This document shows, one piece after another, positions 51,387-59,439 of a DNA stretch of 64,000 nt; the first letter of the stretch is position 1, and each line of letters opens with the position of its first letter. A program made the translations under genes and the position numbers. The notes under the pieces are model-generated. The model ran no database searches, was not told the DNA's origin, and was given only the letters and a program-made list of their open reading frames with translations. This DNA is from Fen-999 sp964469455 (GTDB taxonomy: Bacteria; Pseudomonadota; Gammaproteobacteria; Burkholderiales; Rhodocyclaceae). Where the stretch lies: contig CAYXZX010000001.1 of the NCBI GenBank assembly GCA_964469455.1, forward strand, positions 5,276 through 69,275, given 5' to 3'.

Positions 51387-52196
51387 ATGAATGATTCCGA
51401 CTTGATCGACGCAATTGTCGACATCGCCCGCGATGCCGGACGGGAGATACTCGAAGTTTACGGCCGGGAATTCTCCGTCCAGGAAAAACAGGACAACTCC
51501 CCCCTCACCGAGGCTGATCAGCGCGCTCATGACTTGATTGCCCGACGGCTCGCAACCTTGCCCTTAACGATTCCCGTAATGTCCGAAGAAGATGTCGACG
51601 GCTTCCCTGGACCGGATGCCCTGGGACGTTACTGGCTGGTCGATCCCCTCGACGGGACCAAGGAATTCATCAAGCGCAATGGCGAGTTCACAGTAAACAT
51701 TGCATTGATCGAGAACGGCTACCCGACTGCCGGCGTGGTGCATGCGCCGGTGCTGGATACCACGTATTCCGCCGCCCGCGGCCTAGGTGCCCGCAAGCGA
51801 ATTGGCGATCAGCCTTGGCAGACGATACGCTGTTCGACGCGGACCAGCGACCAGCCCTGGCGGGTCGTAGGCAGTCGCTCCCATGCCGGCGACTCGCTCG
51901 CCGCTTTTCTGGTCAGACTCGGCGACCACACCCTGGTGTCCATGGGTAGTTCCCTGAAGTTCTGCCTTGTTGCCGAAGGCAGCGCCGATCTCTATCCCAG
52001 ACTGGGACCGACGTCACTGTGGGATACGGCCGCGGCTCAATGCGTGGTCGAACAGGCGGGGGGTCAGGTGCTTCGGCTCGACGGCCACCGCCTCTGTTAC
52101 GCCAATCCGGACACCACGCTGAATCCCAACTTCATCGTGACGGCGCCGACCGGCATCGACTGGCGAGATTATTTCCCGAACGAGCAGCCTGGCTAG
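51387..52196 (+). CDS. cysQ: 3'(2'),5'-bisphosphate nucleotidase, CysQ
   Basis: A 269-residue inositol-monophosphatase-fold protein. The metal motifs are EEDVDGFPGPD and WLVDPLDGTKEFIKRNGEFT, with the third motif near LGPTSLWDTAAAQCVVEQAGG. The DGTKEFI block is diagnostic for CysQ. It removes the 3'-phosphate from PAP, the by-product of sulfotransferases and PAPS reductase. Its place at the end of an operon in a locus with two sulfotransferases fits a role in PAP removal. Its stop overlaps the stop of the convergent azlD gene. Confidence 0.93.
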   Translation: MNDSDLIDAIVDIARDAGREILEVYGREFSVQEKQDNSPLTEADQRAHDLIARRLATLPLTIPVMSEEDVDGFPGPDALGRYWLVDPLDGTKEFIKRNGEFTVNIALIENGYPTAGVVHAPVLDTTYSAARGLGARKRIGDQPWQTIRCSTRTSDQPWRVVGSRSHAGDSLAAFLVRLGDHTLVSMGSSLKFCLVAEGSADLYPRLGPTSLWDTAAAQCVVEQAGGQVLRLDGHRLCYANPDTTLNPNFIVTAPTGIDWRDYFPNEQPG

Positions 52197-52519
52197 ACCA
52201 GACGCATCAACCACAGCGCCGCGAAGCCCGAGCCGATGGTGAGCAGGATATTCCTCCGCCAGGCAGCCACGCCGATGGCAACGATGCCGGCCCAGAAGCG
52301 CGGATTGTCCGCACCGATGCTGAAGCGGCCGCCCACCAGCAACAATTCCGGCGCCACCAGTGCCGTCAAGGCGGCGATCGGCACGAAGGGCAACAACCGC
52401 ACGAACCAGGCCGGCGGCTGGTAACGCCCTTCCAGAGCGATGAAGGACAAGCGGATGGCAAAGGTCAGGATTCCGCAGGCAACGATCACCATTCCCAGGC
52501 TCACGGACGGCTCCGGCAT
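52193..52519 (-). CDS. azlD: AzlD-family branched-chain amino acid transporter subunit
   Basis: A 108-residue membrane protein with about four helices (VIVACGILTFAIRLSFIALE, then FVPIAALTALVAPELLLVGG). It works with the large subunit AzlC to export branched-chain amino acids. The start at 52519 lies inside the end of azlC, which is the usual overlap. The stop overlaps that of cysQ on the other strand. Confidence 0.86.
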   Translation of the reverse strand: MPEPSVSLGMVIVACGILTFAIRLSFIALEGRYQPPAWFVRLLPFVPIAALTALVAPELLLVGGRFSIGADNPRFWAGIVAIGVAAWRRNILLTIGSGFAALWLMRLV

Positions 52520-53196
52520 GGCAGTGCCCCCGCCACGGCCAAGGCGCCCAGTGCGGCAAAGAACAGGCCAAGCTTGTATGGCCATGCTTCCAGCATGACA
52601 GCCAGGATGGCCGCAACCGCCGCAACCGCGACGCGGCGCCCATCGACCAGCAAGGGCACGACGATGGCGATGAAAGTCAGCGGCAACGCGAAATCCAGCG
52701 ACAGGTCGGTGGGCAAGTAGGCGCCCATCACCACGCCGATAATGGTGGCGGCCTGCCAGCCTGCCCACAGGGCAAAACCGGCACCGAACAGAATCCAGTG
52801 GCCGTGCGTGGTTGCCGACATCAGATGCGGGATGGCGGCAGCGTAAGCTTCGTCGGTAAGCAGGTAGGCAAGCAGAATCTTCCAGCGCCGCGGCAACCCT
52901 CCGAGCATCGGCGCCACCGACGCGCTGTAGAGCACATGACGCAGGTTTACCAGACCGACGGCGCCGACCGTCAGCAGACCGGGCGCACCGGCACCGACCA
53001 GTTGTGCAAGCAGGAACTGCGCGGATCCGGCGAAGACGATCGACGACATCAGCATCGCCATCAGGGGCGGTATGCCGCTCTGCAATGCGACGACCCCGTA
53101 GATGATGCCGAATGGAACGACCCCCAGGTGCATGGGCAACAACGCCCGCACACCCAGGAGAAGTGCGCTTCCTCGACCCAGATCCGCTTTCGTCAT
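52501..53196 (-). CDS. azlC: AzlC-family branched-chain amino acid transporter permease
   Basis: A 231-residue integral membrane protein. It has GVVPFGIIYGVVALQSGIPP, FAGSAQFLLAQLVGAG and LTDEAYAAAIPHLM, the standard AzlC blocks, with about seven or eight helices. It is paired with azlD and overlaps the stop of the DMT gene by four bases. It probably exports branched-chain amino acids and is not part of the steroid set. Confidence 0.9.
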   Translation of the reverse strand: MTKADLGRGSALLLGVRALLPMHLGVVPFGIIYGVVALQSGIPPLMAMLMSSIVFAGSAQFLLAQLVGAGAPGLLTVGAVGLVNLRHVLYSASVAPMLGGLPRRWKILLAYLLTDEAYAAAIPHLMSATTHGHWILFGAGFALWAGWQAATIIGVVMGAYLPTDLSLDFALPLTFIAIVVPLLVDGRRVAVAAVAAILAVMLEAWPYKLGLFFAALGALAVAGALPCRSRP

Positions 53197-54092
53197 CGCG
53201 GCTTCTCGGGCACGTTGACCAGCACGATGCCCGCCACCACCATCGACGCGGCCAGGCCAAACTGCGCGCTCATGCGCTCGCCCAACAGCGCCACGCCTAA
53301 GGCAACGCCGAATAACGGCGTGAGGAATGAGAACACCATCAGCCGGCTGGCCAGATACTTGGTGAGCAGCCAGAACCATGTCAGGTAGCTGACGAACGCG
53401 ACGATCACGATCTGATAAGCCAGCGCCAGCACTACCGGCATGGTCGGCGCGGTGATGCCGGGTTCGCCCATCAGGAACGAGAGCGGCAGCACGATCACGG
53501 CCGAAACCGTCAACTGGTAGAACAGCACTTTCGCCGCGCTGACTCGCGCCAGTCCCGTGGCACGAATCAGCACCGTGGTTGCCGCCCAGAAGACGGCCGC
53601 CAGGATGCCGAGCGCATCGCCGATCCAATAGTCAGCCGTGGCGGCACGCCCCATGCCATCGGCAAAAGCCAGGAAAATGCCCGCGAACGCCAGTGCGACA
53701 CCAACCCCGTGGCGTGGACCGATGCGCTCGCCGGGCACGAACCAGTGCAAGCCCAACACGGTAAGACACGGCGCCGTGTAGAGAAACACCACCATGCGCG
53801 AAGCGCCGGTGTACTCGAGACCGGCGTAGATGCAGGCGAATTCCAGCGCGAAGAGGATGCCGGCGAGCAAGCCCGGCCGCGACGAGCCGTCGGACGTAAA
53901 AAGTGACAGACCGCGCAAACGCGCAAACAGGAGGACCAGCAGCGCAGCGCCGGCGGAACGCAGACCCACCTGCAACACCGGGCTGACGCCGGGTAGGGCC
54001 AGTTTGATCGCCACCTGTTGCATGCCCCATATGGCGCACAGCAACACCATGAGTGCGAAAGCGGCCGGCCCGGGCGCGAGACGATCGTTCAA
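53193..54092 (-). CDS. DMT-family transporter (EamA domains)
   Basis: A 299-residue membrane protein with ten predicted helices in two EamA repeats. The first starts LCAIWGMQQVAIKLALPGVSP. The second includes GILAAVFWAATTVLIRATGL and ends ASMVVAGIVLVNVPEK. The start is TTG 54092, with GGGAG seven bases upstream. The substrate is unknown. A stretch inside the gene (53635-53655) resembles the intergenic hairpin repeat found elsewhere in this window. Confidence 0.88.
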   Translation of the reverse strand: MNDRLAPGPAAFALMVLLCAIWGMQQVAIKLALPGVSPVLQVGLRSAGAALLVLLFARLRGLSLFTSDGSSRPGLLAGILFALEFACIYAGLEYTGASRMVVFLYTAPCLTVLGLHWFVPGERIGPRHGVGVALAFAGIFLAFADGMGRAATADYWIGDALGILAAVFWAATTVLIRATGLARVSAAKVLFYQLTVSAVIVLPLSFLMGEPGITAPTMPVVLALAYQIVIVAFVSYLTWFWLLTKYLASRLMVFSFLTPLFGVALGVALLGERMSAQFGLAASMVVAGIVLVNVPEKPR

Positions 54093-54433
54093 GTGACTGC
54101 TCCCAAGGCTGAAAGGCCATGCCGATGACGCGCATCGGTGCAGGCCAGGTCGCCGACCCGGACTGCCGCCAACGGCGCGAACTCGCGGCAGGGACTCGGA
54201 CGATGCTCGTAGATGGCGCAGGAGACAACCTTGCCGACGGTGCCACGCAGCACCATGCAGCGCGGCGGCTGAGCCGCAGTGCCGCGCATGCACACCATGT
54301 CGGCCGTGACCTGCTCGGTCAGAGCCGCCGGGACGCTGCCGCCCGGGAAATCATCGGTCTCGCAGCGGTGGAAGGACACCTGGTAGGTTGCGCAGCAAGC
54401 GCCGCAGACAATGCACGGACCGCCGGATACCAC
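54089..54433 (-). CDS. YkgJ-family Cys-cluster protein
   Basis: A 114-residue protein of the zinc/iron-chelating YkgJ family. The cysteine cluster PCIVCGACCATY near the N-terminus is joined by further Cys residues in VCMRG, RCMVLRG, SCAIYEHRPSPCREF. The start is GTG 54433; the upstream frame is only read-through of the phosphate transporter gene in another frame. It lies between pit and the DMT gene. The function is unknown; metal binding is likely. Confidence 0.75.
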   Translation of the reverse strand: MVSGGPCIVCGACCATYQVSFHRCETDDFPGGSVPAALTEQVTADMVCMRGTAAQPPRCMVLRGTVGKVVSCAIYEHRPSPCREFAPLAAVRVGDLACTDARHRHGLSALGAVT

Positions 54434-54441
54434 GCGGGCGT

Positions 54442-55449
54442 CTAGAGGACCAGTTCGCCGATCCACCAGGCGATGGCCGCAATCAGCGCCGTGGCGGGAA
54501 TGGTCAGCACCCATGCCCAGACAATGCCGCCTGCCACGGTCCAGCGTACCTTCTTGACACCTCCCGTCGCGCCAACACCCATGATGGAACCGGTAATGGT
54601 GTGCGTGGTGGAAACCGGTATGCCAAGAGCGGTCGCGAGAAACAGCGTCATCGCACCCGCCGAATTCGCGGCAAATCCCTTGGGCTGGTTGAGTTTGGTG
54701 ATTCTTTGGCCCATGGTCTTGACGATGCGCCAGCCGCCGAACATCGTGCCCAGGCCCATGGCCGCATAGCACGCGGCTACCACCCAGCCAGGAACACCTT
54801 CGCCAGTCTTCGCCATGCCAGCGGCAATCAGCAGCATCCAGATGATGCCTATGGTCTTCTGTGCGTCATTGCCGCCGTGCCCGAGGCTGTAGGCGGCCGC
54901 CGAAAGCAGTTGCAGCCGCCGGAACAAACGATCTACCTTGGTCGGCGACGTTCGATTGCACGCCCACGAGACAGCCACCATGAGCAAGCCGCCGACAAGA
55001 AAACCAAGCAACGGCGCGATGACCGTGAAGGCGACGATCTTGCCGACACCTCCCCAGATCAGCGCTCCCGGTCCGGACTTGGCAACCGCCGCACCGACCA
55101 GTCCACCGACCAGCGCGTGCGATGAACTTGAGGGGATCCCGTAATACCAGGTGATGACATTCCAGGAAATCGCGCCGATCAGCGCGCCAAATACGACGAA
55201 ATGGTCGACGATGGCGGCATCGATGGTGCCCTTGCCGATCGTGCTGGCCACTTTCAACTCGAAAATGAAATACGCCAGGACGTTGAATACTGCGGCCCAG
55301 ACCACCGCTTGGTGCGGCTTGAGCACGCGCGTCGAAACGATGGTAGCGATGGAATTGGCCGCGTCGTGGAAGCCATTCATGAAATCGAACAGCAATGCCA
55401 GCGACACCAGCACGACAACGGCAGTAAGATTGATCTCGACGCCCGACAT
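54442..55449 (-). CDS. Inorganic phosphate transporter, PiT family
   Basis: A 335-residue PiT-type permease. It has FDFMNGFHDAANSIATIVST and GIPSSSSHALVGGLVGAAVA in the first half, and SLGHGGNDAQKTIGIIW and GIPVSTTHTITGSIMGVG in the second. These are the paired PiT signature blocks. It is preceded by a DUF47/PhoU-like gene ten bases upstream, the usual Pit accessory protein. It imports metal-phosphate with protons. Confidence 0.93.
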   Translation of the reverse strand: MSGVEINLTAVVVLVSLALLFDFMNGFHDAANSIATIVSTRVLKPHQAVVWAAVFNVLAYFIFELKVASTIGKGTIDAAIVDHFVVFGALIGAISWNVITWYYGIPSSSSHALVGGLVGAAVAKSGPGALIWGGVGKIVAFTVIAPLLGFLVGGLLMVAVSWACNRTSPTKVDRLFRRLQLLSAAAYSLGHGGNDAQKTIGIIWMLLIAAGMAKTGEGVPGWVVAACYAAMGLGTMFGGWRIVKTMGQRITKLNQPKGFAANSAGAMTLFLATALGIPVSTTHTITGSIMGVGATGGVKKVRWTVAGGIVWAWVLTIPATALIAAIAWWIGELVL

Positions 55450-55458
55450 GATCGCGGG

Positions 55459-56097
55459 TCAGGAATTCTCGAGGACGATGCCTTCGATGATGTTGGCGAC
55501 GTCTTCGCAGGCGTCGGTAATGGTTTCCAGCAACTCGTAGATGGCCTTGAGCTTGATCAGTTGACGCGTGTCCTGCTCCTCGCGGAACAGTTTCGCCATG
55601 CCGGCGCGCATTGCCCGGTCCGCGTCCGATTCGAGGCGGTCGATCTCGTCGCAGATCTTTAGAATGGCAGGACCATTATCCATGTTGCTAAGCAGGAACA
55701 CCGCCGACTTGACACGCTCGCAGCAGGACACGCAGATATCCGAGAGGTGGCAGGCTTCCTGCGTCAGTTTATGCACGTCGTAGAGGTGCATGGACTGAGC
55801 CACATCCTGGGTCAGGTCCAGGATGTCGTCCATGCGTGTGATCAGCTTGTGGATTTCGTCGCGGTCAAGCGGCGTGTTGAAGGTCGTGTGCAGCAGCGCA
55901 ATCGTTTCATGGGTGATCTTGTCGGCACGCGTTTCAACTTCGTCGATCTTCTGCGCATGAGCAGTCAGCTCCCCCTTGCCGTCGACCATATCGTCGATCA
56001 GCGCACCCAACTCGCGACCTCCTTGGGCGATCAGTTCCGCGTGCGCGTTGAACAAGTCGAAGAACTTGCCTTCCTGGGGCATCAAGCGTGAGAACAT
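55459..56097 (-). CDS. DUF47 / PhoU-like Pit accessory protein
   Basis: A 212-residue helical PhoU-like protein. It starts MFSRLMPQEGKFFDLFNAHA and continues IDEVETRADKITHETIALLH, then DREDI-like LDRDEIHKLITRMDDILDLTQ. The family regulates or supports the PiT transporter encoded next to it. It is divergent from the DUF2863 gene. Confidence 0.9.
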   Translation of the reverse strand: MFSRLMPQEGKFFDLFNAHAELIAQGGRELGALIDDMVDGKGELTAHAQKIDEVETRADKITHETIALLHTTFNTPLDRDEIHKLITRMDDILDLTQDVAQSMHLYDVHKLTQEACHLSDICVSCCERVKSAVFLLSNMDNGPAILKICDEIDRLESDADRAMRAGMAKLFREEQDTRQLIKLKAIYELLETITDACEDVANIIEGIVLENS

Positions 56098-56225
56098 GAG
56101 GAATACCGCTTTGGAGGAAACGCGCGAATTCTAACAGTTCCCTTGCGCCGGCCGTGGACACCTCAGCTGCTAGAATAATAATTCTGGCGTGCCGTTGCAG
56201 CGGTGGCCTCGTCTTGGGCAGGATC

Positions 56226-57398
56226 ATGAAACGCAACCGTTTTTCACGCCGCGCAAAGCAGAACCCCGCCACCGAGGAACTGGTCCGCCTGGCCGGCAGC
56301 CTGGCACAATCCTCGAGTCGCATCGAGGACGAATTCTGGCAGAATCGCCTTGCCGCCGCAGTGGACCGTCTGATCGCGGATGGCGACGACGCTGCGCTCA
56401 ACAGTGCGCTTGACCACCTCTACGGCGCCGGCGGCCGGGCCTACGACGAACTAGCGGACATGGTCGAGTCGTGCAGCGAAACCCGAAGACTTGAAACCGG
56501 GCCGGGGCAGGGTGCGATTCTTTTTGCGGTGCCCGTCCTGGCTTGGTCGCGCTTTGCAATTCCTTCCGGCACGATTGCCGCCGAACTGATGGCGACCATC
56601 CGGGTTCAGCTTCAGGCCCATGCCTTTGCCGCCGACACCAGAATCGGCTTGGCCGACTATCTCTGGAGCCCGGACCAGTTGCCGCAAACCTACGGAGAAA
56701 CGGCTCAACTCACCGAGCGGCTAACCAAGGTGGCGTTGCACGGCAAGGATCTGAAGCTCGACGCGGCGGGGATGCCCGAGACCAATAACTTTCTGTCCGA
56801 CATCCGCTACGTGATCGGCGTCGTTGCGGCACCGCGCGGCGCCCCGCTGTTTCGCTGGCAGGAAGATGATGGCGCGCGCGCCGAAACGCTCAAGCAATGG
56901 CGCGCCCAGGGCGGCGAAGCGCTCCGGCGAGCTTTGCCGGCCTGCGCCATCGAGCCGCTGCTGCCCCAGCCTTATCATGCCGCCGCGCGGGATGCGGACC
57001 GTGCGTCGCGGCCCTATTCGGTCCGCGCAGCGGTTGCCTTCCTCCAGACCACTTTGAACGTGGCGGCCACCGATCTACGCGCCGTCGTCGGCTCCTACTA
57101 CGATCGCCAACTCGAGGAATACCGCATCGGCTTTACACTCGCCGATGCTGCCGATGTCGTACATGGCGTCGTATGGCCGTTGCTGGAGGCGGAGGATGAA
57201 TCGGCCGACTCGCAGGCCCAGATCGAGGCGGTGCTGAAGGAAGCCGGTCTGCGCGATATCGTCGTTCTGGACCACCGCTTCCCGATGGAATATTGCGACG
57301 ATTGCGGCGCGCCCCTGTACCCCAATCCCGAGGGCGAACCCAGTCACGCCGAACTGCCCGAGGAACAGGCGGAAGCCGCCCCAAGGCATCTTCACTGA
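56226..57398 (+). CDS. DUF2863-family protein
   Basis: A 390-residue soluble protein of the betaproteobacterial DUF2863 family. It has a basic N-terminus (MKRNRFSRRAKQ), helical regions, and a C-terminal CDDCGAPLYPNPEGEP that looks like a partial metal-binding knuckle. The function is unknown. I used the ATG at 56226; the upstream frame to 56154 lacks a ribosome site. It supports a betaproteobacterial origin for the window. Confidence 0.8.
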   Translation: MKRNRFSRRAKQNPATEELVRLAGSLAQSSSRIEDEFWQNRLAAAVDRLIADGDDAALNSALDHLYGAGGRAYDELADMVESCSETRRLETGPGQGAILFAVPVLAWSRFAIPSGTIAAELMATIRVQLQAHAFAADTRIGLADYLWSPDQLPQTYGETAQLTERLTKVALHGKDLKLDAAGMPETNNFLSDIRYVIGVVAAPRGAPLFRWQEDDGARAETLKQWRAQGGEALRRALPACAIEPLLPQPYHAAARDADRASRPYSVRAAVAFLQTTLNVAATDLRAVVGSYYDRQLEEYRIGFTLADAADVVHGVVWPLLEAEDESADSQAQIEAVLKEAGLRDIVVLDHRFPMEYCDDCGAPLYPNPEGEPSHAELPEEQAEAAPRHLH

Positions 57399-57434
57399 GC
57401 CCCCGCGCAAGCACCACTCGAACCCGTTAAGCCC

Positions 57435-57470
57435 CCCCCGCGACGATCGGCCTGCGGGGGCGTTTGTCTT
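57435..57470 (+). terminator. Rho-independent-type terminator after the DUF2863 gene
   Basis: The stem CCCCCGC / GCGGGGG with a 12-base loop is followed by CGTTTGTCTT, about 37 bases after the stop codon. Good form for intrinsic termination. Confidence 0.65.
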
Positions 57471-57595
57471 CATCTGGCCCCAACTACTCCCTCGACGTAC
57501 CTCCCGCGTTTCCACCGGGACAGCATTGCCAGCGGCCACACCCGGCCGCCCGAACCCATCGACAATAAAACCCATTAATTATTTATGTTTCACTA

Positions 57596-57624
57596 TTGAC
57601 AACAATGGTTTTTATAAATACGAT
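57596..57624 (+). promoter_or_regulatory. Sigma70-type promoter ahead of the cysD region
   Basis: TTGACA at 57596-57601 and TACGAT at 57619-57624 with a 17-base spacer, in an AT-rich stretch unlike the rest of the window. It would drive the HTH-cysD-cysNC transcript. It also shows that the ATG codons before 57596 are not true starts. Confidence 0.55.
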
Positions 57625-57690
57625 CCGCCTTATGAAAGCATCAACGCCATTGATCTACCCGCAGTTCCGATTGTCGGAGGCCGCCTGACC

Positions 57691-58521
57691 ATGGCCCGAC
57701 AGGATGGCAGGAATCTTCCTCTGGCCGCACTGAACGAACGGCGCCGCCGCGCGGTCGCACTTCGGATCGATGGCATGCGGCTCGCTGACGTCGCGACGAA
57801 GACGGAGCTCAGCGTTCCGACCATCATCGCGGCCCACAAAGCCTTCCTCACCGGCGGCTGGGACGCCGTCAGCGTCGCCCCGCGCGGCAGACGCGCCGGC
57901 TCGGGACAGGCACTCGAACCTCGCGACGCCAGGACGCTCATCGCTTCGATTGCGGAGGGATCGCCGGAACGCCGGGCGCTGCCTTACCTCCTGTGGGAAA
58001 AGGATGCGGTGGGAGCATTGGCCAGAAAAAGCTTCGGCATCGATCTCCCGCTCACTACCCTTGGTCGATATCTGCAGGAATTCGGCTTCACGCCTGGTGG
58101 CGGTGACAGCGCAACCGGGAAGGATGCCTGCCGTATTCGGGAGATCCCGCTTGCACCCCAACTGCCGAAAGCGTTGCAGGACATCGGAAACGGCCGGATA
58201 TTGCTCCAGGCGATTGGCCCCCGGCGCAAGCTGCGCTGGCTGGTGGTGCCGTCACCGCTGACCGCCAGTTCGTTAATCGATTTCTTCGATCGGCTGCAGA
58301 GATCCATCGGATCCGAGATTCGCATCTTCGGCGGAAACCTCAATCTTCAGCGCGCCCCCGAGGTCAGGCAATGGCTGGATAGCCAGTCCCACCGCCTGCG
58401 TTTCCAACCGGAGCCAGGTCCCGGCACCGCGACAGGCGCCGGAAGCAGGAAAATAGTTAAACATTTTATGGACATCAAGCACGCACCACCAGCAAAATCA
58501 GATTCCCAAGAAAGGATCCTC
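57691..58521 (+). CDS. IS630-transposase-like winged-helix segment, in frame with cysD
   Basis: A 277-codon segment from the ATG at 57691 (GGAGG ten bases upstream). It has no stop codon of its own and runs in frame into cysD, giving a possible 582-residue fusion. The N-terminal part (LNERRRRAVALRIDGMRLAD, then TELSVPTIIAAHKAFLTGG and SVAPRGRRAGSG) resembles the helix-turn-helix of IS630 transposases. A later block, RIFGGNLNLQRAPEVRQWL, resembles the DDE-domain block VLDNxxIHRAxxVRxWL, but with the catalytic Asp replaced by Gly and the C-terminal catalytic part missing. It is probably a dead, possibly domesticated, transposase-derived DNA-binding protein, and may be regulatory. Confidence 0.6.
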
Positions 58522-59439
58522 ATGCCAGCCGCCTCGGGTGCGACCCTCACCCATCTTCAACGCCTGGAAGCCGAAAGCATCCACATCCTGCGGGAGGTGG
58601 TGGCCGAGGCCGACAACCCTGTAATGCTCTACTCCATCGGCAAGGACAGCGCGGTGATGCTGCATCTGGCCATGAAGGCGTTTTTCCCGGGCAAGCCTCC
58701 CTTCCCGTTGCTCCACGTGGACACGACCTGGAAATTCCGCGAGATGTACGAGTTCCGGGACCGCACCGCCCGCGAGTTGGGCCTCGACCTGCTCGTTCAC
58801 GTCAATCCGGAAGGATTGGCGATGAACATCGACCCGTTCACGCATGGCTCGGCCATCCACACCGACATCATGAAGACCCAGGGGCTCAAGCAGGCCCTCG
58901 ACAAGTACGGTTTCGATGCCGCGTTCGGCGGCGCCCGACGCGACGAGGAGAAGTCCCGGGCCAAGGAAAGAATCTTCTCCTTTCGTTCGACGCAGCATCG
59001 CTGGGATCCCAAGAACCAGCGCCCGGAGCTCTGGCACCTCTACAACGCGCGCAAGCACAAGGGTGAAAGCATACGTGTGTTCCCGCTATCGAACTGGACC
59101 GAACTCGACATCTGGCAGTACATCCATCTCGAGAACATCCCCATCGTGCCGCTCTATTACGCCAAGCCACGCCCCGTGGTCGAACGGGATGGTGCACTGA
59201 TCATGGTCGACGACGAGCGCATGCCACTTCGTCCCGGGGAAGTGCCCATGATGCGGAAGGTGCGCTTTCGAACGCTCGGCTGCTATCCGCTGACGGGCGC
59301 GGTGGAATCGAGCGCCGACACCTTGCCGGCCATCATTCAGGAAATGCTGTTGACGCGTACCTCCGAGCGCCAGGGACGCGTCATCGACCACGATCAGGCG
59401 GCTTCGATGGAAAAGAAGAAACAGGAGGGATATTTCTGA
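58522..59439 (+). CDS. cysD: Sulfate adenylyltransferase subunit 2, CysD
   Basis: A 305-residue ATP sulfurylase small subunit. The PP-loop is LYSIGKDSAVMLHLAMKAF, with PFPLLHVDTTWKFREMYEFRDR, GGARRDEEKSRAKERIFSFR and a C-terminal GCYPLTGAVESSADTL, all as in CysD. The length fits the normal family size when translation starts at ATG 58522, with AAAGGA five bases upstream. The frame is nevertheless open 277 codons or more upstream into a transposase-like segment. With CysN it makes APS from sulfate and ATP. Confidence 0.94.
   Translation: MPAASGATLTHLQRLEAESIHILREVVAEADNPVMLYSIGKDSAVMLHLAMKAFFPGKPPFPLLHVDTTWKFREMYEFRDRTARELGLDLLVHVNPEGLAMNIDPFTHGSAIHTDIMKTQGLKQALDKYGFDAAFGGARRDEEKSRAKERIFSFRSTQHRWDPKNQRPELWHLYNARKHKGESIRVFPLSNWTELDIWQYIHLENIPIVPLYYAKPRPVVERDGALIMVDDERMPLRPGEVPMMRKVRFRTLGCYPLTGAVESSADTLPAIIQEMLLTRTSERQGRVIDHDQAASMEKKKQEGYF

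Noticed and set aside
52664..52690. A stretch in azlC (ATGGCGATGAAAGTCAG) similar to the start of repeat copy R1
   Set aside because: Only about 16 bases match and the hairpin core is absent; in a window this size such a match can arise by chance.
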